The notes under the pieces were generated by a model. The model saw only the letters and a program-made list of their open reading frames with translations. It was not told where the DNA came from and did not search any database. Shown piece after piece: positions 46,936 through 58,099 of a DNA stretch of 64,000 nt (the stretch's first letter is position 1; every line of letters begins with the position of its first letter). This DNA is from Ceratotherium simum simum (lineage: Eukaryota > Chordata > Mammalia > Perissodactyla > Rhinocerotidae). The translations under genes were made by a program, and so were the position numbers. The stretch spans positions 5,817,124-5,881,123 of the forward strand of contig NW_004454175.1 in NCBI RefSeq assembly GCF_000283155.1, read 5' to 3'.

Positions 46936-47635
46936 AATGAAAATGAAAATACGACGTGCCAGAATTTATGGGCTACAGCAAAAGCAGTTATAAGAGGGCA
47001 GTTTATAGCAATAAAGGCCTATCTCAACAAATAAGAAAAATCTCAAATAAGCAATCTAACAGTGCACCTAAAGGAACTGGAAAAAGAAGAAGGAACAAAG
47101 CCCCAAATCAGTAGAAGGAGGGAAATAATAAAACTCAAAGCAGAAATAAATGAAATAGAGACAAAAAAAGCAATAGAAAAAATTAGTGAAACCAAGAGTT
47201 CGTTCTTTGAAAAGATAAACCAAATTGACAAACCTTTAGCTAGACTCACCAAGAAAAAAGAGAGAAGGCTCAAATAAGTAAAATCAGAAATGAAAGAGGA
47301 GAAATTACAACAGACACCTCAGAAATACAAAAGATTATAAGAGAATACTACGAAAAGCTATATGCTAACAAATTGGATAATCTAGAGGAAATGGATAAAT
47401 TCTTAGAATTATACAACCTTCCCAAACTGAATCAAGAAGAAATAGAGAATTTGAATAGACCAATCACCAGTAAGGAGATCGAAACACTAATCAAAAACCT
47501 CCCCAAAAATAAAAGTCCAGGACCAGACGGCTTCCCTTCTACCAAACATTCAAAGAAGACTTAATACCTATCCTTCTCAAACTCTTCCAAAAAATTGAAG
47601 ATGAGGGGAAGCCTCCAAACTCATTCTACGAAACC
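46936..47635 (+). mobile_element. L1 ORF2 fragment (linker and start of reverse transcriptase)
   Basis: Translation in sense yields ORF2p-like text: '[10 protein letters not shown]' with '[16 protein letters not shown]' (frame from 47062) and '[20 protein letters not shown]', '[10 protein letters not shown]' and '[14 protein letters not shown]' (frame from 47373). These come from the region between endonuclease and reverse transcriptase and from the first RT motif. There is a stop at the end of the first frame, a frame change before the second, and a small deletion after 'SPGPDGFP'. There is no poly(A) tail and no 3' UTR at the right edge, so this piece was cut at both ends after or during insertion. 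Confidence 0.92.
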
Positions 47636-47639
47636 CACC

Positions 47640-47970
47640 TCTCCTTTTGAAGAGTCTACTTTCCCTCCAAGTAAATTAAAAGTAAAATTTACCTGATCAT
47701 CCCTATATACCTTTCTTAATTCCTCTTTTCTAGGTATTTGCCATTCTTCTAACACCCCAACCTAATCTGAGGTTCCAGTTCAGCACCCTCCATCCCATCA
47801 CCTGTGTTTAATCACAGGCTTCTTACAGTGATTCCTCCCAGAGGTGTCTAGATCCTCCCTTGTTACCTCGATTTTGGTGGCCCATCTCTACCTGGGATAC
47901 TGTTTACTACGAACTTTCATGTTGTAGAAGTGATTCTTCCACCACTGCATGAAGAGGATGATTCATAAAT
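47640..47970. other. Unassigned sequence without a gene
   Basis: Pyrimidine-rich sequence between the L1 fragment and the ERE. I recognise no family or exon. Confidence 0.3.
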
Positions 47971-48243
47971 ACCTGAACATTCTTTTTTTGTGTGTGTGTG
48001 GGGAAGATTGGCACTGAGCTAACATCTGCCAATCCTCCTCTTTTTGCTGAGGAAGACTGGCCCTGGGCTAACATCCGTGCCCGTCTTCCTCCACTTTATA
48101 TGGGACACCGCCACAGCATGGCTTGACAAGCGGTGCGTTGGTGCACACCCGGGATCCGAATCCGCGAACCCCCGGCCGCCGCAGCAGAGCGCACGCACAT
48201 AACCACTTGCGCCACCGGGCCTGCCCCAACACCTGAACATTCT
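47971..48243 (-). mobile_element. ERE1-type SINE with 13-bp TSD
   Basis: The body is 47984-48228, inverted: a (TG)n-modified tail, 'gagctaacatctgcc' and 'gggctaacatccgtgcccg' modules, 'gggacaccgccacagcatgg', B-box reverse 'gggatccgaatcc' and 'gccaccgggcctgcccc' head. The duplication 'acctgaacattct' is exact at 47971-47983 and 48231-48243. Confidence 0.95.
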
Positions 48244-48299
48244 AATGGTTCTATTTGGTGCCCCAAACACTAGGTCCTCTGTCTTTCCAGTTCACTCTC

Positions 48300-49010
48300 A
48301 AATAATTTGTTGATTTTTGTATGAAAACTAATAGGACTCCCTGACATACACAAAGCCTAACAAAACAAGAACAATAATACTGGATTGAACAAAAGCTGGT
48401 GATTGAATAGCAGTGATATAAAGAAAAAACAAACAAAGCAAAGTATAGGCAAAAATTATTCCCATATATTTTGAAACTGCTCTAGAATGATACAGTGGAT
48501 TCAAGGCTTCAAAACATTCATCACAGAATAGCCCATCTTTGTGCAGAGGTGGAATGGCTCATCAGATAGGAACCTTGGTAAAGTTGCCAATTTCCACCAA
48601 AGAATATTGACCTCATCTGCTAATTAAAACTTTTCTAAAGCAGATGGATTTGTTTCCAACCAATAATCTTAAATGCCTATCATCTAGGCCCTTGCCAAGG
48701 AATGTAATCTTATACTCTCTACCATCCAGTTTAGTTAAAAATCTGGTTGAGATAAGTGATATTTGGGGATAATTATTTAAACAATTTCTTCTAAATATTT
48801 CTAAGTGATATCTTTAGAACAGGCAAAAGATTACCTTATTGGACCATAATTTCCTGTATTCTTACAGATTTACTTTTGCTGGGTTTTATCATAAAGCCTC
48901 CAGCCTTTATGGAGGAGCATAAGTAACAGAAATAAAATCCATTACCACAGTTTCTTCAGGAGTGGTAGTGTGGATATTTTCTAGTCCAGATACTCATTGT
49001 CTCCTACATG
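48300..49010. other. Unassigned sequence without a gene
   Basis: No repeat or exon recognised between the ERE and the L1 insertion. Confidence 0.3.
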
Positions 49011-49013
49011 AAA

Positions 49014-49448
49014 CTTCATGTGAACTCAATAACAAAAAATAAACAACTCAATCAAAAAAATGGCAAAGGATGTGAACAGACATTTTTCCAAAGAAGACAT
49101 ACAGATGGCCAATAGGCACATGAAAAGATGTTCAACATCACTAATTATTAGGGAAATGCAAATCAAAACTACAATGTGGTATCACCTCATGCCCGTCAGA
49201 ATGGCTATTATTAAAAAGACAAGAAATAACAAGCCTTGGAGAGGATGTGGGGAAAAGGGAACCCTCAGACATTGCTGGTGGACGAAAGGAGTGAAAGTGC
49301 ACATGTGGATGGTGATTAACAGCAATTAGACTTTGGGTGGTGAACAAAATGTAGTCTACACAGAAATCAAAATATAATGATGTACACCTGAAATTTATAC
49401 AGTTTTATAAACCAATGTTACCCCAATAAAAAAAAACCCTTCATGTGA
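49014..49448 (+). mobile_element. 5'-truncated L1 with internal deletion, 10-bp TSD
   Basis: The body is 49024-49438. It encodes the ORF2 C-terminal part ('[18 protein letters not shown]', '[18 protein letters not shown]'), then jumps at about 49285 straight into the L1 3' UTR ('gcacatgtggatggtgatta', 'gatgtacacctgaaatttat') and ends with 'aataaaaaaaaa'. Relative to the copy at 60098-61190, about 470 bases between 'ctggtgg' and 'gcgaaagg' are missing. The target duplication 'cttcatgtga' is exact at 49014-49023 and 49439-49448, so this is one retrotransposition event. Confidence 0.92.
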
Positions 49449-49528
49449 GAAATGCCTTTTAGTCATGTACTCATGTATACAAAGAAACCTTTGCTTTCCC
49501 AGAGAGTGTTTCTTTTTCTTTAATAATA

Positions 49529-49855
49529 AGAATTATAGGGGCTGGCCCCATGGCTTAGCGGTTAAGTGCACGCTCTCCGCTACTGGCGGCCTGGGTTCGG
49601 ATCCTGGGCCCGCACCGATGCACCACTTCTCCGGCCATGCTGAGGCGGTGTCCCACATACAGCAACTGGAAGGATGTGCAACTATGACATACAACTATCT
49701 ACTGGGGCTTTGGAGAGAAAAAGGGAAAAAAAGGAGGAGGATTGGCAATAGATGTTAGCTCAGGGCTGGTCTTCCTCAGCAAAAAGAGGAGGATAGGCAT
49801 GGATGTTAGCTCAGGGCTGATCTTCCTCCCACACACACACACACAAAAGAATACA
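49529..49855 (+). mobile_element. ERE SINE, long composite form
   Basis: The body is about 49538-49846: head 'ggggctggccccatggctta', A-box-like 'gcggttaagtgcacgctctc', B box 'gttcggatcct', 'catacagcaactggaaggat', 'ctactggggctttgg', then two 'gatgttagctcagggctg' modules, ending in a (CA)n tail. The likely duplication is short and imperfect ('aagaatta'/'aagaatac'). Its structure matches the inverted composite copy at 41672-41966. Confidence 0.93.
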
Positions 49856-49949
49856 TAAGTGACATATATTTCTTTCTCACTTTGCCTGCTGCGAAGTTCA
49901 GATGTAAGGATGAGGCTCAAAGAAAGAACTATGAAGGAACATATCACCT

Positions 49950-52005
49950 AATTATTTGTATTTTTTCCTCTGACCTTACTTATCTTTATGATGTGTGTGT
50001 GTATGTAAGTGTATAAATATATGTTTATAAATATGTATATTTATACATATATTTTGGTTCTTTATTTTTATTTATAATTCAGCCATTATTATTTATTCAT
50101 CCCATAAGCTGCAGTAAATCTTTTGTGAACGGTAGAATATGAGTTAATATATAAACGTATGAAAAAATGTGGCCAAATAGTATGTTAGGGTGAACTTTAG
50201 CCATTATCATTAACAGTAATTACTTAGTAAGCACGTACTACGTGTGTGCAACCCATGTGATAGGTAAGAAGATAAGAGAGCCTAAGGGAAAGTTCCTGAC
50301 CTCAAAAGTCTTAAAATCTGATTGAGATAATAGGGCTGCTACATAAGAATACAATATAATAAATATACTATACTATAATAAATTATATATATGCACACAT
50401 ATATACATGTGTGTGTATATATGGATAGCCAAAGTAGTAGTACCCTTCCTGCTTAACAGAGGAAGAAATAAAAACAGACAGAAGGTCATCTCCACAACCA
50501 CGTCCGCCGCAAGAATGCAACTCCCCTCTCCTTACTGATCTCTGCTGTCCCCAGTGAGGCCCAGACAGACTCACACCTCACCCGACCCCCCTCTAAATCC
50601 ACGACGATTTTGTTTAAATAACAACAGCAACATTTCAAGATTTGTTAATCTAGCTATCATTTTTATATGTACCACAAAAGGGAGAGTTGTTATTTTATTT
50701 TCAGGGACTTTTTTATTATAAATTTTAAAATTTTATTATTTTTTTTACTGTGACTCAGTGAGAAATAAATTTTACTTCACAACTTAGAACGTACACACAC
50801 ATACCTGACTGAAACATATCTTTCAAAAGCACTATTGATCCTTCCTATGTGTGACAGACTCCATTTTCTACTCCCTTTTGTTCCATTTTACTTCTTAAAA
50901 CATTATTATTATGACCCACTAAATTAAATTTAGTATAAATAGCATCGTTTTAACAAAAAAGGAAGTCAAATTTCCAAGGGGAAAATGTTTTAATTTTCTG
51001 AAGGAAAACTGTTCTTTTAAAGATCAGATGAGATTGGGTCAACTTCAGTTGGATGATACAGCATACTGCTTCTTATCTCATAAGTATTTGCTCAGAAATC
51101 CAAAATATGTGGAGTTATGCTTCATACAACTCTCTGTCAGAGGTGAAAACACATCCCCAAGTTGTATTCCCAGTGGGAACACAACAACCCACGCACGTAA
51201 ATCAAATTTCAAATGTCTTTAGTATTAGTGTCTCCAGATTCTAAATATGGGCTTGATTTATAATTCAGCTTCTCTCTAGCCTTGGTTATAATGAATTTAA
51301 CAAAGATTTTTATATGTATACATAATTCAGTAATTCTGAAAATTGCATCATTACTGACTAGTCAGTGATGACTTTAATCTTAGATTTCTATACAGAAAAA
51401 ATAAATTGTTCAGGATACAAAGGATAAAAATCCTCTTTCATTAACTGATACCTGGTTAATCACCCAACTTAAATAAAGAATTTGGAAAGTAAAATGCTAC
51501 TATTATTAATAACTCTGCTCAAACAATAATCAAAATTGTGAATGGAAACATTTCCAATTTGCCAACATAATCCTTAGGCTTATTCATGCCAGAAACATCT
51601 CAGCTGGGTCTTAACATTCCCTAGGAGAAGATTAAGTAAGTTATAGGCTTTTTACCACGTCAACTCTAGGATAATACTTAATTCTTACTGTGTATTTGCA
51701 GTGCCAGATCACACTGGGCAGAAACCCCTACCTTTAACAGATACTTCTGTTCTAGCCACAACCATATCACATTAACTCCTCAGCCTACCTATTAATATCC
51801 AACCAAATTAGAGCTGGGTGAGCTTCTGGCAGGTTTGTGACACTGTGCCTGCAACCTGCAATTTTAACTAATTATAGAAATTCTGGGCAGGAAGCCCTCT
51901 GAAAAGATGATCAGTTTCATTCCTTTCTTTTGAAACTTTGAAATCACCCCAAACCAAGAGTTCTCTCTTCTATTTTAACTTGAAGAGAAGAAAGGATATT
52001 AGCAT
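49950..52005. other. Unassigned AT-rich sequence with low-complexity tracts
   Basis: TA/TG-rich tracts lie at about 49990-50060 and 50335-50425. I recognise no repeat family in the rest. The part 51480-51960 is a candidate conserved element (see findings). Two overlapping open frames at 51028-51244 have no domain. Confidence 0.35.
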
Positions 52006-52009
52006 GAAG

Positions 52010-52215
52010 GATCACTCACTATGTAACTGGAACCATCCTAGATCTATTATATGTGTGATCTCATTTAATCCTCACATCTTAATGTAGTAGGAATTATTAT
52101 CTCCACTTCACAGAGGGGAAACTAAGGCTCAGAAAGACTAAGTAAGTTGATCAAGGACAGACAGTGCATTTTAGAGTTGGGATCTGACTGAGAGTCTGAC
52201 TCCAGAAACTAATTC
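52010..52215 (-). repeat. MIR SINE (inverted), nearly complete
   Basis: 'gtgatctcatttaatcctcac', 'gtaggaattattatctccac', 'aaactaaggctcagaaagac', 'gagttgggatctgactgaga' and 'gtctgactccaga' give the reverse-complement MIR order with good preservation. Confidence 0.9.
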
Positions 52216-52459
52216 TTCTCTATTTTCTCTCCCAGCAGTGGGCTGCAGCTGGCAAAACAGGCTCACGGGAGCTGATGGTGCACATTTCTTCCCAGCTCCC
52301 CATTCAGTGACATCACATCAATAGCCTGAAATCGGTATTTACAACGTGCAAACTGGCAAACACTACAAATCAGGGCTTTTTTCTTCAGGGAGTCATTTAC
52401 CAGCACATCACTACCTAAAACATTTGTATTTAATATTTCACAAATGTCACGATTGGATT

Positions 52460-54200
52460 GTTCTCTTGGTCAATTTTTTTTTCATTTTCAAAAACAAATA
52501 ACAACAAGAGTATAGGTATAGTATGTTTTGGTATGCATTTCCCACATTTACTTCCCATGTACCTTTGCCTATCATTAAGTAAAACCTCAGAGTTATGTAA
52601 AAGTAGTTACAATAACGTAATAAATCCCCAGGTTTCCATCATCCAGATTTAATAATTATCAACATATGCCAACCTTATTACATTTATACTTCCCCAACAC
52701 TTATTACCTCCTCAGCTAGATTATTTTTAAACAAATCTCAGATATTATATTATTTTATTTGTAAATATATCAGTTTGTGTCTAAGAGATAAGCTCATTTT
52801 AAAATTATCACAGTTTAAAATTGTCAGTAATTCCTTAATATCATCTAATACTCTGTCCATATTCAACTTTTCCCGATTGCCTCAAAGCTGTCTTTTACAA
52901 AGTTGCTTTGCTCAAATCAAGAACCAAAGTCTACGTATTACTTTTGGATGAAATGTCTCTTAAATTTTAATTTATCTTAATATGTTAATTAATTTAATTT
53001 TTTTATAGTCTTCCCTTTTTTTCTCTTGCCACTTATTTGTAGAAGAAATTGAGTCATTTGTCCTGTAGAATATCTTATACTTTGGATTTTGCTGATTGGA
53101 TTCCGTGGTATCATATAACATGTTCCTCTTTCTTCTGTATTTCTTGAAAATTGATAGTTAGACCTAGAGGTTTGAATAGATTCGTGTTCTACTTTTTGGC
53201 AAGTATATTTTGTGGGTGAGATTGTGTACCTGCTACTGCATTCCATTAGAAAATACATAGTATCTATTGTCTCTATTTTTGTAATTAGCAGGTTTTGGTG
53301 TTCCCATCTGAATCCATCTCTTATAAAGATGCCCTATCGACCTTTCACCAAATAGTTTGGGCAGCATTGACGATCATTTCCCAGATTTATTATTTCAATA
53401 GGGGTTGCAAAATAGTGATGGCTTAGTTCTTTCATTCTTTCTGCATGTATTGGCTGGAATTCTTTCATAAAGCAGATCTGATCAACTGTTTGGTTAACCT
53501 GAACTACAGTTTGTCAGGAAAGGCGGGATAAATGTCTATTTCTTTTGTTTTTTCTTTTTTGTGAGTAAGATAGGACCTAAGCTAACATCTGTTGCCAATC
53601 TTCCTCTTTTCTTTGCTTGAGGAAGATTGTTACTGAGCTCACACCTGTTGCCCATCTTCCTCTATTTTGTATGTGGGACGCCACCACAGCATGGCTTGAT
53701 GAGCAGTGTATAGGTGCGTGCCTGGGATCTGAACCCATAAACCCCGGGCCACCGAAGTGGAGCACGCAAACTTAACCACTATGCCACCAGGCTGGCCCTG
53801 ATAAATGTCTATTTCTTTTCCTTTATCAGCCAATTTTTTGAATGAGTTTATGCCCTCATATCCTTCAAAAGTGATCAAGGAGGATTTGGGGTTTTACTTT
53901 TTCCTGTCATTACACATTCATGGATTTTAATATATTTGATGTTTCAATAAATTCTAGTCATTATTTATTTTTGATTCTTTCAAATTGGTTTCTGTATCTT
54001 TTTTGACATGGCCCCAGTAGTATTTGATTGCTTCCTTGCTTTCTGGTATATTCTAGGCTCTTGTACATTTCCTGCCCCAGTCCTAGAAACAGACATTTTT
54101 CTGTGGAGCCTGATTTCTTGTTGTGGGAAGTGGTTCTGCCCACTATTTAAACGGATTGTCTCACTCAGGACAGATTCTAAACCAGAACACTCTGAGCACT
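52460..54200. mobile_element. Large ancient L1 (L1M) relic, split by an ERE
   Basis: The segments 52460-53546 and 53820-54200 are one non-coding relic: 'aggtttccatcatccagatt', 'atcaacatatgccaacctta', 'acaaatctcagatattatat', 'aattccttaatatcatctaa', 'attgcctcaaagctgtcttt', 'gaccctttcaccaaatagttt'-like text, 'tgcccaggtcctagaaacagacat'-like text. I associate this with old L1M elements, and it shares character with 11505-12110. The inserted ERE (53547-53799) with its 20-base duplication shows that the two parts were contiguous. Confidence 0.55.
53527..53819 (-). mobile_element. ERE1-type SINE with perfect 20-bp TSD
   Basis: The body is 53547-53799, inverted: 'aagctaacatctgttgcca' and 'gagctcacacctgttgccc' modules, 'tgtgggacgccaccacagca', 'tgggatctgaacccataaac' and 'gccaccaggctggccc' head. 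A 20-base duplication beginning 'gataaatgtc' is identical at 53527-53546 and 53800-53819, the longest in this window. It cuts an ancient L1. Confidence 0.96.
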
Positions 54201-54249
54201 TACAGGATACAGATGAGGTATGAAGAACTGGCAGCAAGCATCTGAAATT

Positions 54250-54900
54250 TTACTTCTTAGAGCAAAATTTGCCATCTTATAACAGGATCCATCAGGTTAA
54301 ATGTATACAATACAGTCTTTACCACAAACTAACTCATTACTGATTGCCTCAAGCATATAAATGAATGACTATCTACAAGAATACACTCTTCACACACTTT
54401 ATATATTAGCAGTGGATTGGGCAGATCCAGATTTTGTGGAACCTAAAGTCTAAACAGTTGGGAGGGGACTCTCTTTTAGAAAATGAATATGAAATTCCAA
54501 ATACAAAATTAGACAAGAAAGTGAATATTTATTTAGGTTGAGGAAAAAATCACTACAAATTACAAACATAAAAAAGCTAAAAAATCCCAAGAAAATCACA
54601 AAATATGAAAAATAACATATTTTTATTAATTTACTCCTACACTTTTTGGTTTCTTACTCTTTGATCACCTTTTCACATAATAATAATTTTGTGATATCAT
54701 TCTATAGAGAGATCAGAAAGATAATTCAGTCTTTCCCCTAGTATGGTTGACCAGACTTTCTTTTAATTTTCAACAGTTGGAGTATTTAAAAACTTGTGAC
54801 TTAACACACAAACGTACTCTTATCTGTAGAACTACTATGGTTTGTGCCTTACTGAGGAATTTTGATAAATTCTATTTTCAGCAAGTCCTATCAAAAAAAG
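54250..54900. other. Unassigned AT-rich sequence without a gene
   Basis: No repeat or exon recognised. Confidence 0.3.
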
Positions 54901-54910
54901 GGGAAGTAAG

Positions 54911-55152
54911 GGGGCTGGCCCAGTGGCATAGTGGTTGAATTTGCATGCTCCACTTGGGCAGCCCGGGGTTCATAAGTTCAGATCCCGGGCATAGACCTAC
55001 ACACTGTTCATCAAGCCATGCTGTAGTGGTGTCCCACATACAAAGGAGAAGAGAATTGGCACAGATGTTAGCTCAGAGACAATCTTCCTCAAGCAAGAAA
55101 AAAAGAGGAAGATTGGCAACAGATGTTAGTTCAGGGTCAATTTCCTCACCAA
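54911..55152 (+). mobile_element. ERE1-type SINE, older copy
   Basis: Head 'ggggctggcccagtggcata', 'gtggttgaatttgcatgctc', B-box-like 'gttcagatccc', 'ccatgctgtagtggtgtccc', then 'agatgttagctcagagacaat' and 'agatgttagttcagggtcaa' modules. The flanks 'aaaaaaaggggaa' and 'aaaaaagggaa' form a probable but low-complexity duplication. Several CpGs have decayed to TG/CA. Confidence 0.93.
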
Positions 55153-55242
55153 AAAAGGGAAAAACATATGATACATTTATAATTCTACACACCAGTATGT
55201 TATTTAGTATATTTTTGATAGGAGAGAACTTGTATTTTGACT

Positions 55243-55300
55243 AGGGATCAATTAGAACTAAATCATCCAGCTACAAGTTTATATGTCTGGTGATTGAAAG
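55243..55300. repeat. Unnamed repeat, copy 3 of 3 (weak)
   Basis: 'ctagggatcaattagaacta' and 'tatgtctggtgattgaaa' correspond to 'ctagggtgaattacattatc' and 'tatgtctggtgattgaaa' in copy 2. The last 18 bases are identical. Confidence 0.45.
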
Positions 55301-55304
55301 AAAT

Positions 55305-56940
55305 TTTACACAGGTTAGCTTCTAGTTCTGTACATTGCAATCATTATTTCTCTTCTCCTGCCTATGTACTTCCAGGGCTGGGTACTGTAGGACACACTAA
55401 CAACGCAACACAGCCCCTGGTCCTGCTGGGTAAATCATTTGAGTATGTGATAGGACCCAGAAGTCATTCCTTCCCTGGGATGGCTGGCTATAACTCAATT
55501 ATGCACAGAAGCGATTGCAAACCCCATATAGAGCCCACTAAATTCTGAGTAAATATAGCTCCAACCCTTTGCTCTCTATGCCCAAAGCTATCTCCAATTC
55601 CATTCAACACGAGGAAAAGTGAGATGGAGGAGAAGTTGGAGTGGAAGGAAACAGTGGTCTTAACCAACTGCGGTTAAAATATCTTACTTTAGCAAATATT
55701 ACAAAAACACACGACCACCTGAACATGCTGCTCAGATGCTCCTAGGGCCTTGAAAGGGCCCATACAAGTGAGGAGCCCCAAAGTTTAAGCTTCACAGTAA
55801 TTCTCTATCTCGAGAGAATCATCACCTCCCTGCTCAATCTTTTCTTTCCCAACTGTTAATCAAGACATTTTAACCTTTCTGTCTGGAACCTTTTCCCAGT
55901 TCCTTGAACATTTATGGAGCTATGCTTTGACTCTCCGGCCCCATGCTCAGGTGATCCCAGTGCACACAGAAGTCAGTGCTTTCCATGCTCATCACGTGTT
56001 CTTCACCAAACCCTCCCCACGAACGCAAAAACATCATCATTTTGCACTATCTTGGAAGTAATCCCTATGTGTAATGAAAGAGTAATAGGGTCAGATATAA
56101 TTTTTCTCTTATCCAAACTCTTCACTGGTAGAATCAATATGAATCTATAGTTCATAAGAAGCTGTTTGTGGAATAAAAACACAGGACATCTATATAAATA
56201 TATGTGGCCACTCTTGGCAGTAACCCAAGAGTACTACGAGTAAAAACACAAAGAAGTCGTAGCAAATGATTTCTAGCTATTATTCTGGTTAGTGCTATAG
56301 CATACTTGCCAACAAGAGTGCGAACAACATACTCGCTTTAGTTACAGTATGCTGTGCCTGTCAAGCCTAGGAGTTGCCAGCAAGCATTTCAGGAAAATTT
56401 CCAGAGCTATTATTAGCTATAATACAGACTTTCCTACCTAGTTTTCAGCTCTGAGATCTCTGGCAGATGCCTTGGTGATTACTGCACCAGTAATGTTCGG
56501 CATCCTGACAGCCAGCCTGCCCTGGGACCAGCAGCAGCAACTGACCGGGGTTTTGCAGGAGGAATTTTTATTTTTATTTGTCAGATACTTCAAAACCAGG
56601 ACAAGGTCATTCCCAATGCCGGAACTTCTAACTAAGCCATAACTGTTCCTTGTGTATCAAAAGTACTGAGAGAAAAAAAAAAATCAAATACAAAAACCAA
56701 AACAACAAAACCCTCAAAAAACCCAGTTACCAAGAAAATAAATTTCCAAATTTAGTATTAGGAACTCTGGATATCCTGAAAACACCATTTCAAATTTAAC
56801 ACCAGCATCACCAAAAATCACAGGTAATATCTATTTTGCACTTACTATTCAGGCACTGAGCTAAGTGCCTTATATTAAACTCTATTCAAAAATAGATTAA
56901 GTTAACAACATTGGAAAATACATTTTTAAGTCTGTTATAT
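55305..56940. other. Unassigned sequence without a gene
   Basis: No repeat or exon that I can name. Open frames at 55294-55548 and 55914-56150 have no domain. A/C-rich low complexity lies at 56670-56725. Confidence 0.3.
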
Positions 56941-56944
56941 TAAA

Positions 56945-57172
56945 AAACAAGTAAACTGGGGGCCGGCCCCATGGCCTAGTCATCAAGTTCGGTGCACTCC
57001 GCTTTGGCGGCCTGGGTTCAGTTCCTGGGTGTGGACCTACACCACTTGACGGTGGCCATGCTGTGGTGGTGACCCACGTACAAAATGGAGGAAGATTGGC
57101 ACAGATGTTAGCTCAGGGCCAATCTTCCTTAGCAAAAACCCCCTCAACCCCCCCCCCCAAAACCAAGTAAAC
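56945..57172 (+). mobile_element. ERE1-type SINE, truncated tail
   Basis: The body is about 56957-57161: head 'ggggccggccccatggccta', 'ggcctgggttcagttcctgg', 'ccatgctgtggtggtgaccc', one 'agatgttagctcagggccaa' module, then a C-rich/A-rich tail with 13 C in a row. Flanks 'aacaagtaaac' and 'accaagtaaac' match except for one base. It has only one tail module, whereas most ERE1 copies here have two. Confidence 0.93.
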
Positions 57173-57544
57173 CTAAACCTACATCAAGCTGATAAGACAA
57201 GAAGAAAAAGAATTAATCTACATATAAGCTATTTTTTAAAAATATTCTGACTATACATAAGAGATACATATTCTAAGGCCTAAAAGAATTGTAGGAAATC
57301 TTGAACCTGAAACAGTAAGTTTGTTGCTGGTAGCAGTATTGATGTAGCAGATCTGAAACTATTTTGTGTGCATTGTAGGACTGAGGAAACAAGAAAATAT
57401 AGATACGGTGGGGTATGAGGATTCTCACTTGGGAGAAGAGGAATACAAATATGGAATGGGGGAAGGAGAGGAAGGACCCTATGATACTGGAATGAAATTG
57501 ATGGTAGCAGCATAGCAGTACTACACTATGTAGCTATAACAGTA

Positions 57545-57620
57545 CTATATACATATAAGTACATGTATGTGTTTATATATATATGTATGTATATGTGTGT
57601 ATGTGTGTGTGTGTGTGTAT
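57545..57620. repeat. (TA)n/(TG)n microsatellite
   Basis: 'tatatatatatgtatgtata' and 'tgtgtgtgtgtgtgtgta' in tandem. Confidence 0.9.
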
Positions 57621-57624
57621 TCTA

Positions 57625-58095
57625 GTATCCACTGAAAGGGCCTAGAAGCAATGGCACTCCAGGAACAATGAGCAAACCTAGTGTCCAGATCTGGGTCTTA
57701 GAACTAGGCCTACTTCTAAAAGGAACTAGGCCTCTTGGGACAGGAAAGTAAAAGTTAAGCCTGAAGCATCTGGATGTGCCTTAGAGAATGTGCTCAAATT
57801 GATGGGGGAACATCAAAAAGAAACAGAAGAAGAGCTCTCACTGGTCAAATCTGGTACAATTTGAGCATCAAATGGATAATGAGAAGAATAGATTATAATA
57901 ATGTTGAGTTGAAAAAGTATATTCATAAGTACAAAGTGATGCTAAAAAATTTTTTTAAGGGGAGAAGGAGGAGAAGGAAAAGCAAAGCAAATCAACTAAT
58001 AAATGTAAAAGTAATGACAGAAATAGAATACCAGAATTTTATAACCACATAGTAATAACCAATTCAAGTAACAATCATCAATGGACACTAAAACC
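57625..58095. other. Unassigned sequence, likely older L1 part
   Basis: An open frame (57774-58052) contains a basic run 'GRRRRRKSK', which comes from a purine-rich tract. I see no domain. The sequence may be the 5' continuation of the L1M 3' end that follows. Confidence 0.3.
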
Positions 58096-58099
58096 ACTA

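Noticed and set aside
49830..49846. (CA)n tract as an independent microsatellite
   Set aside because: It is the modified tail of the ERE at 49538-49846 and is described there.
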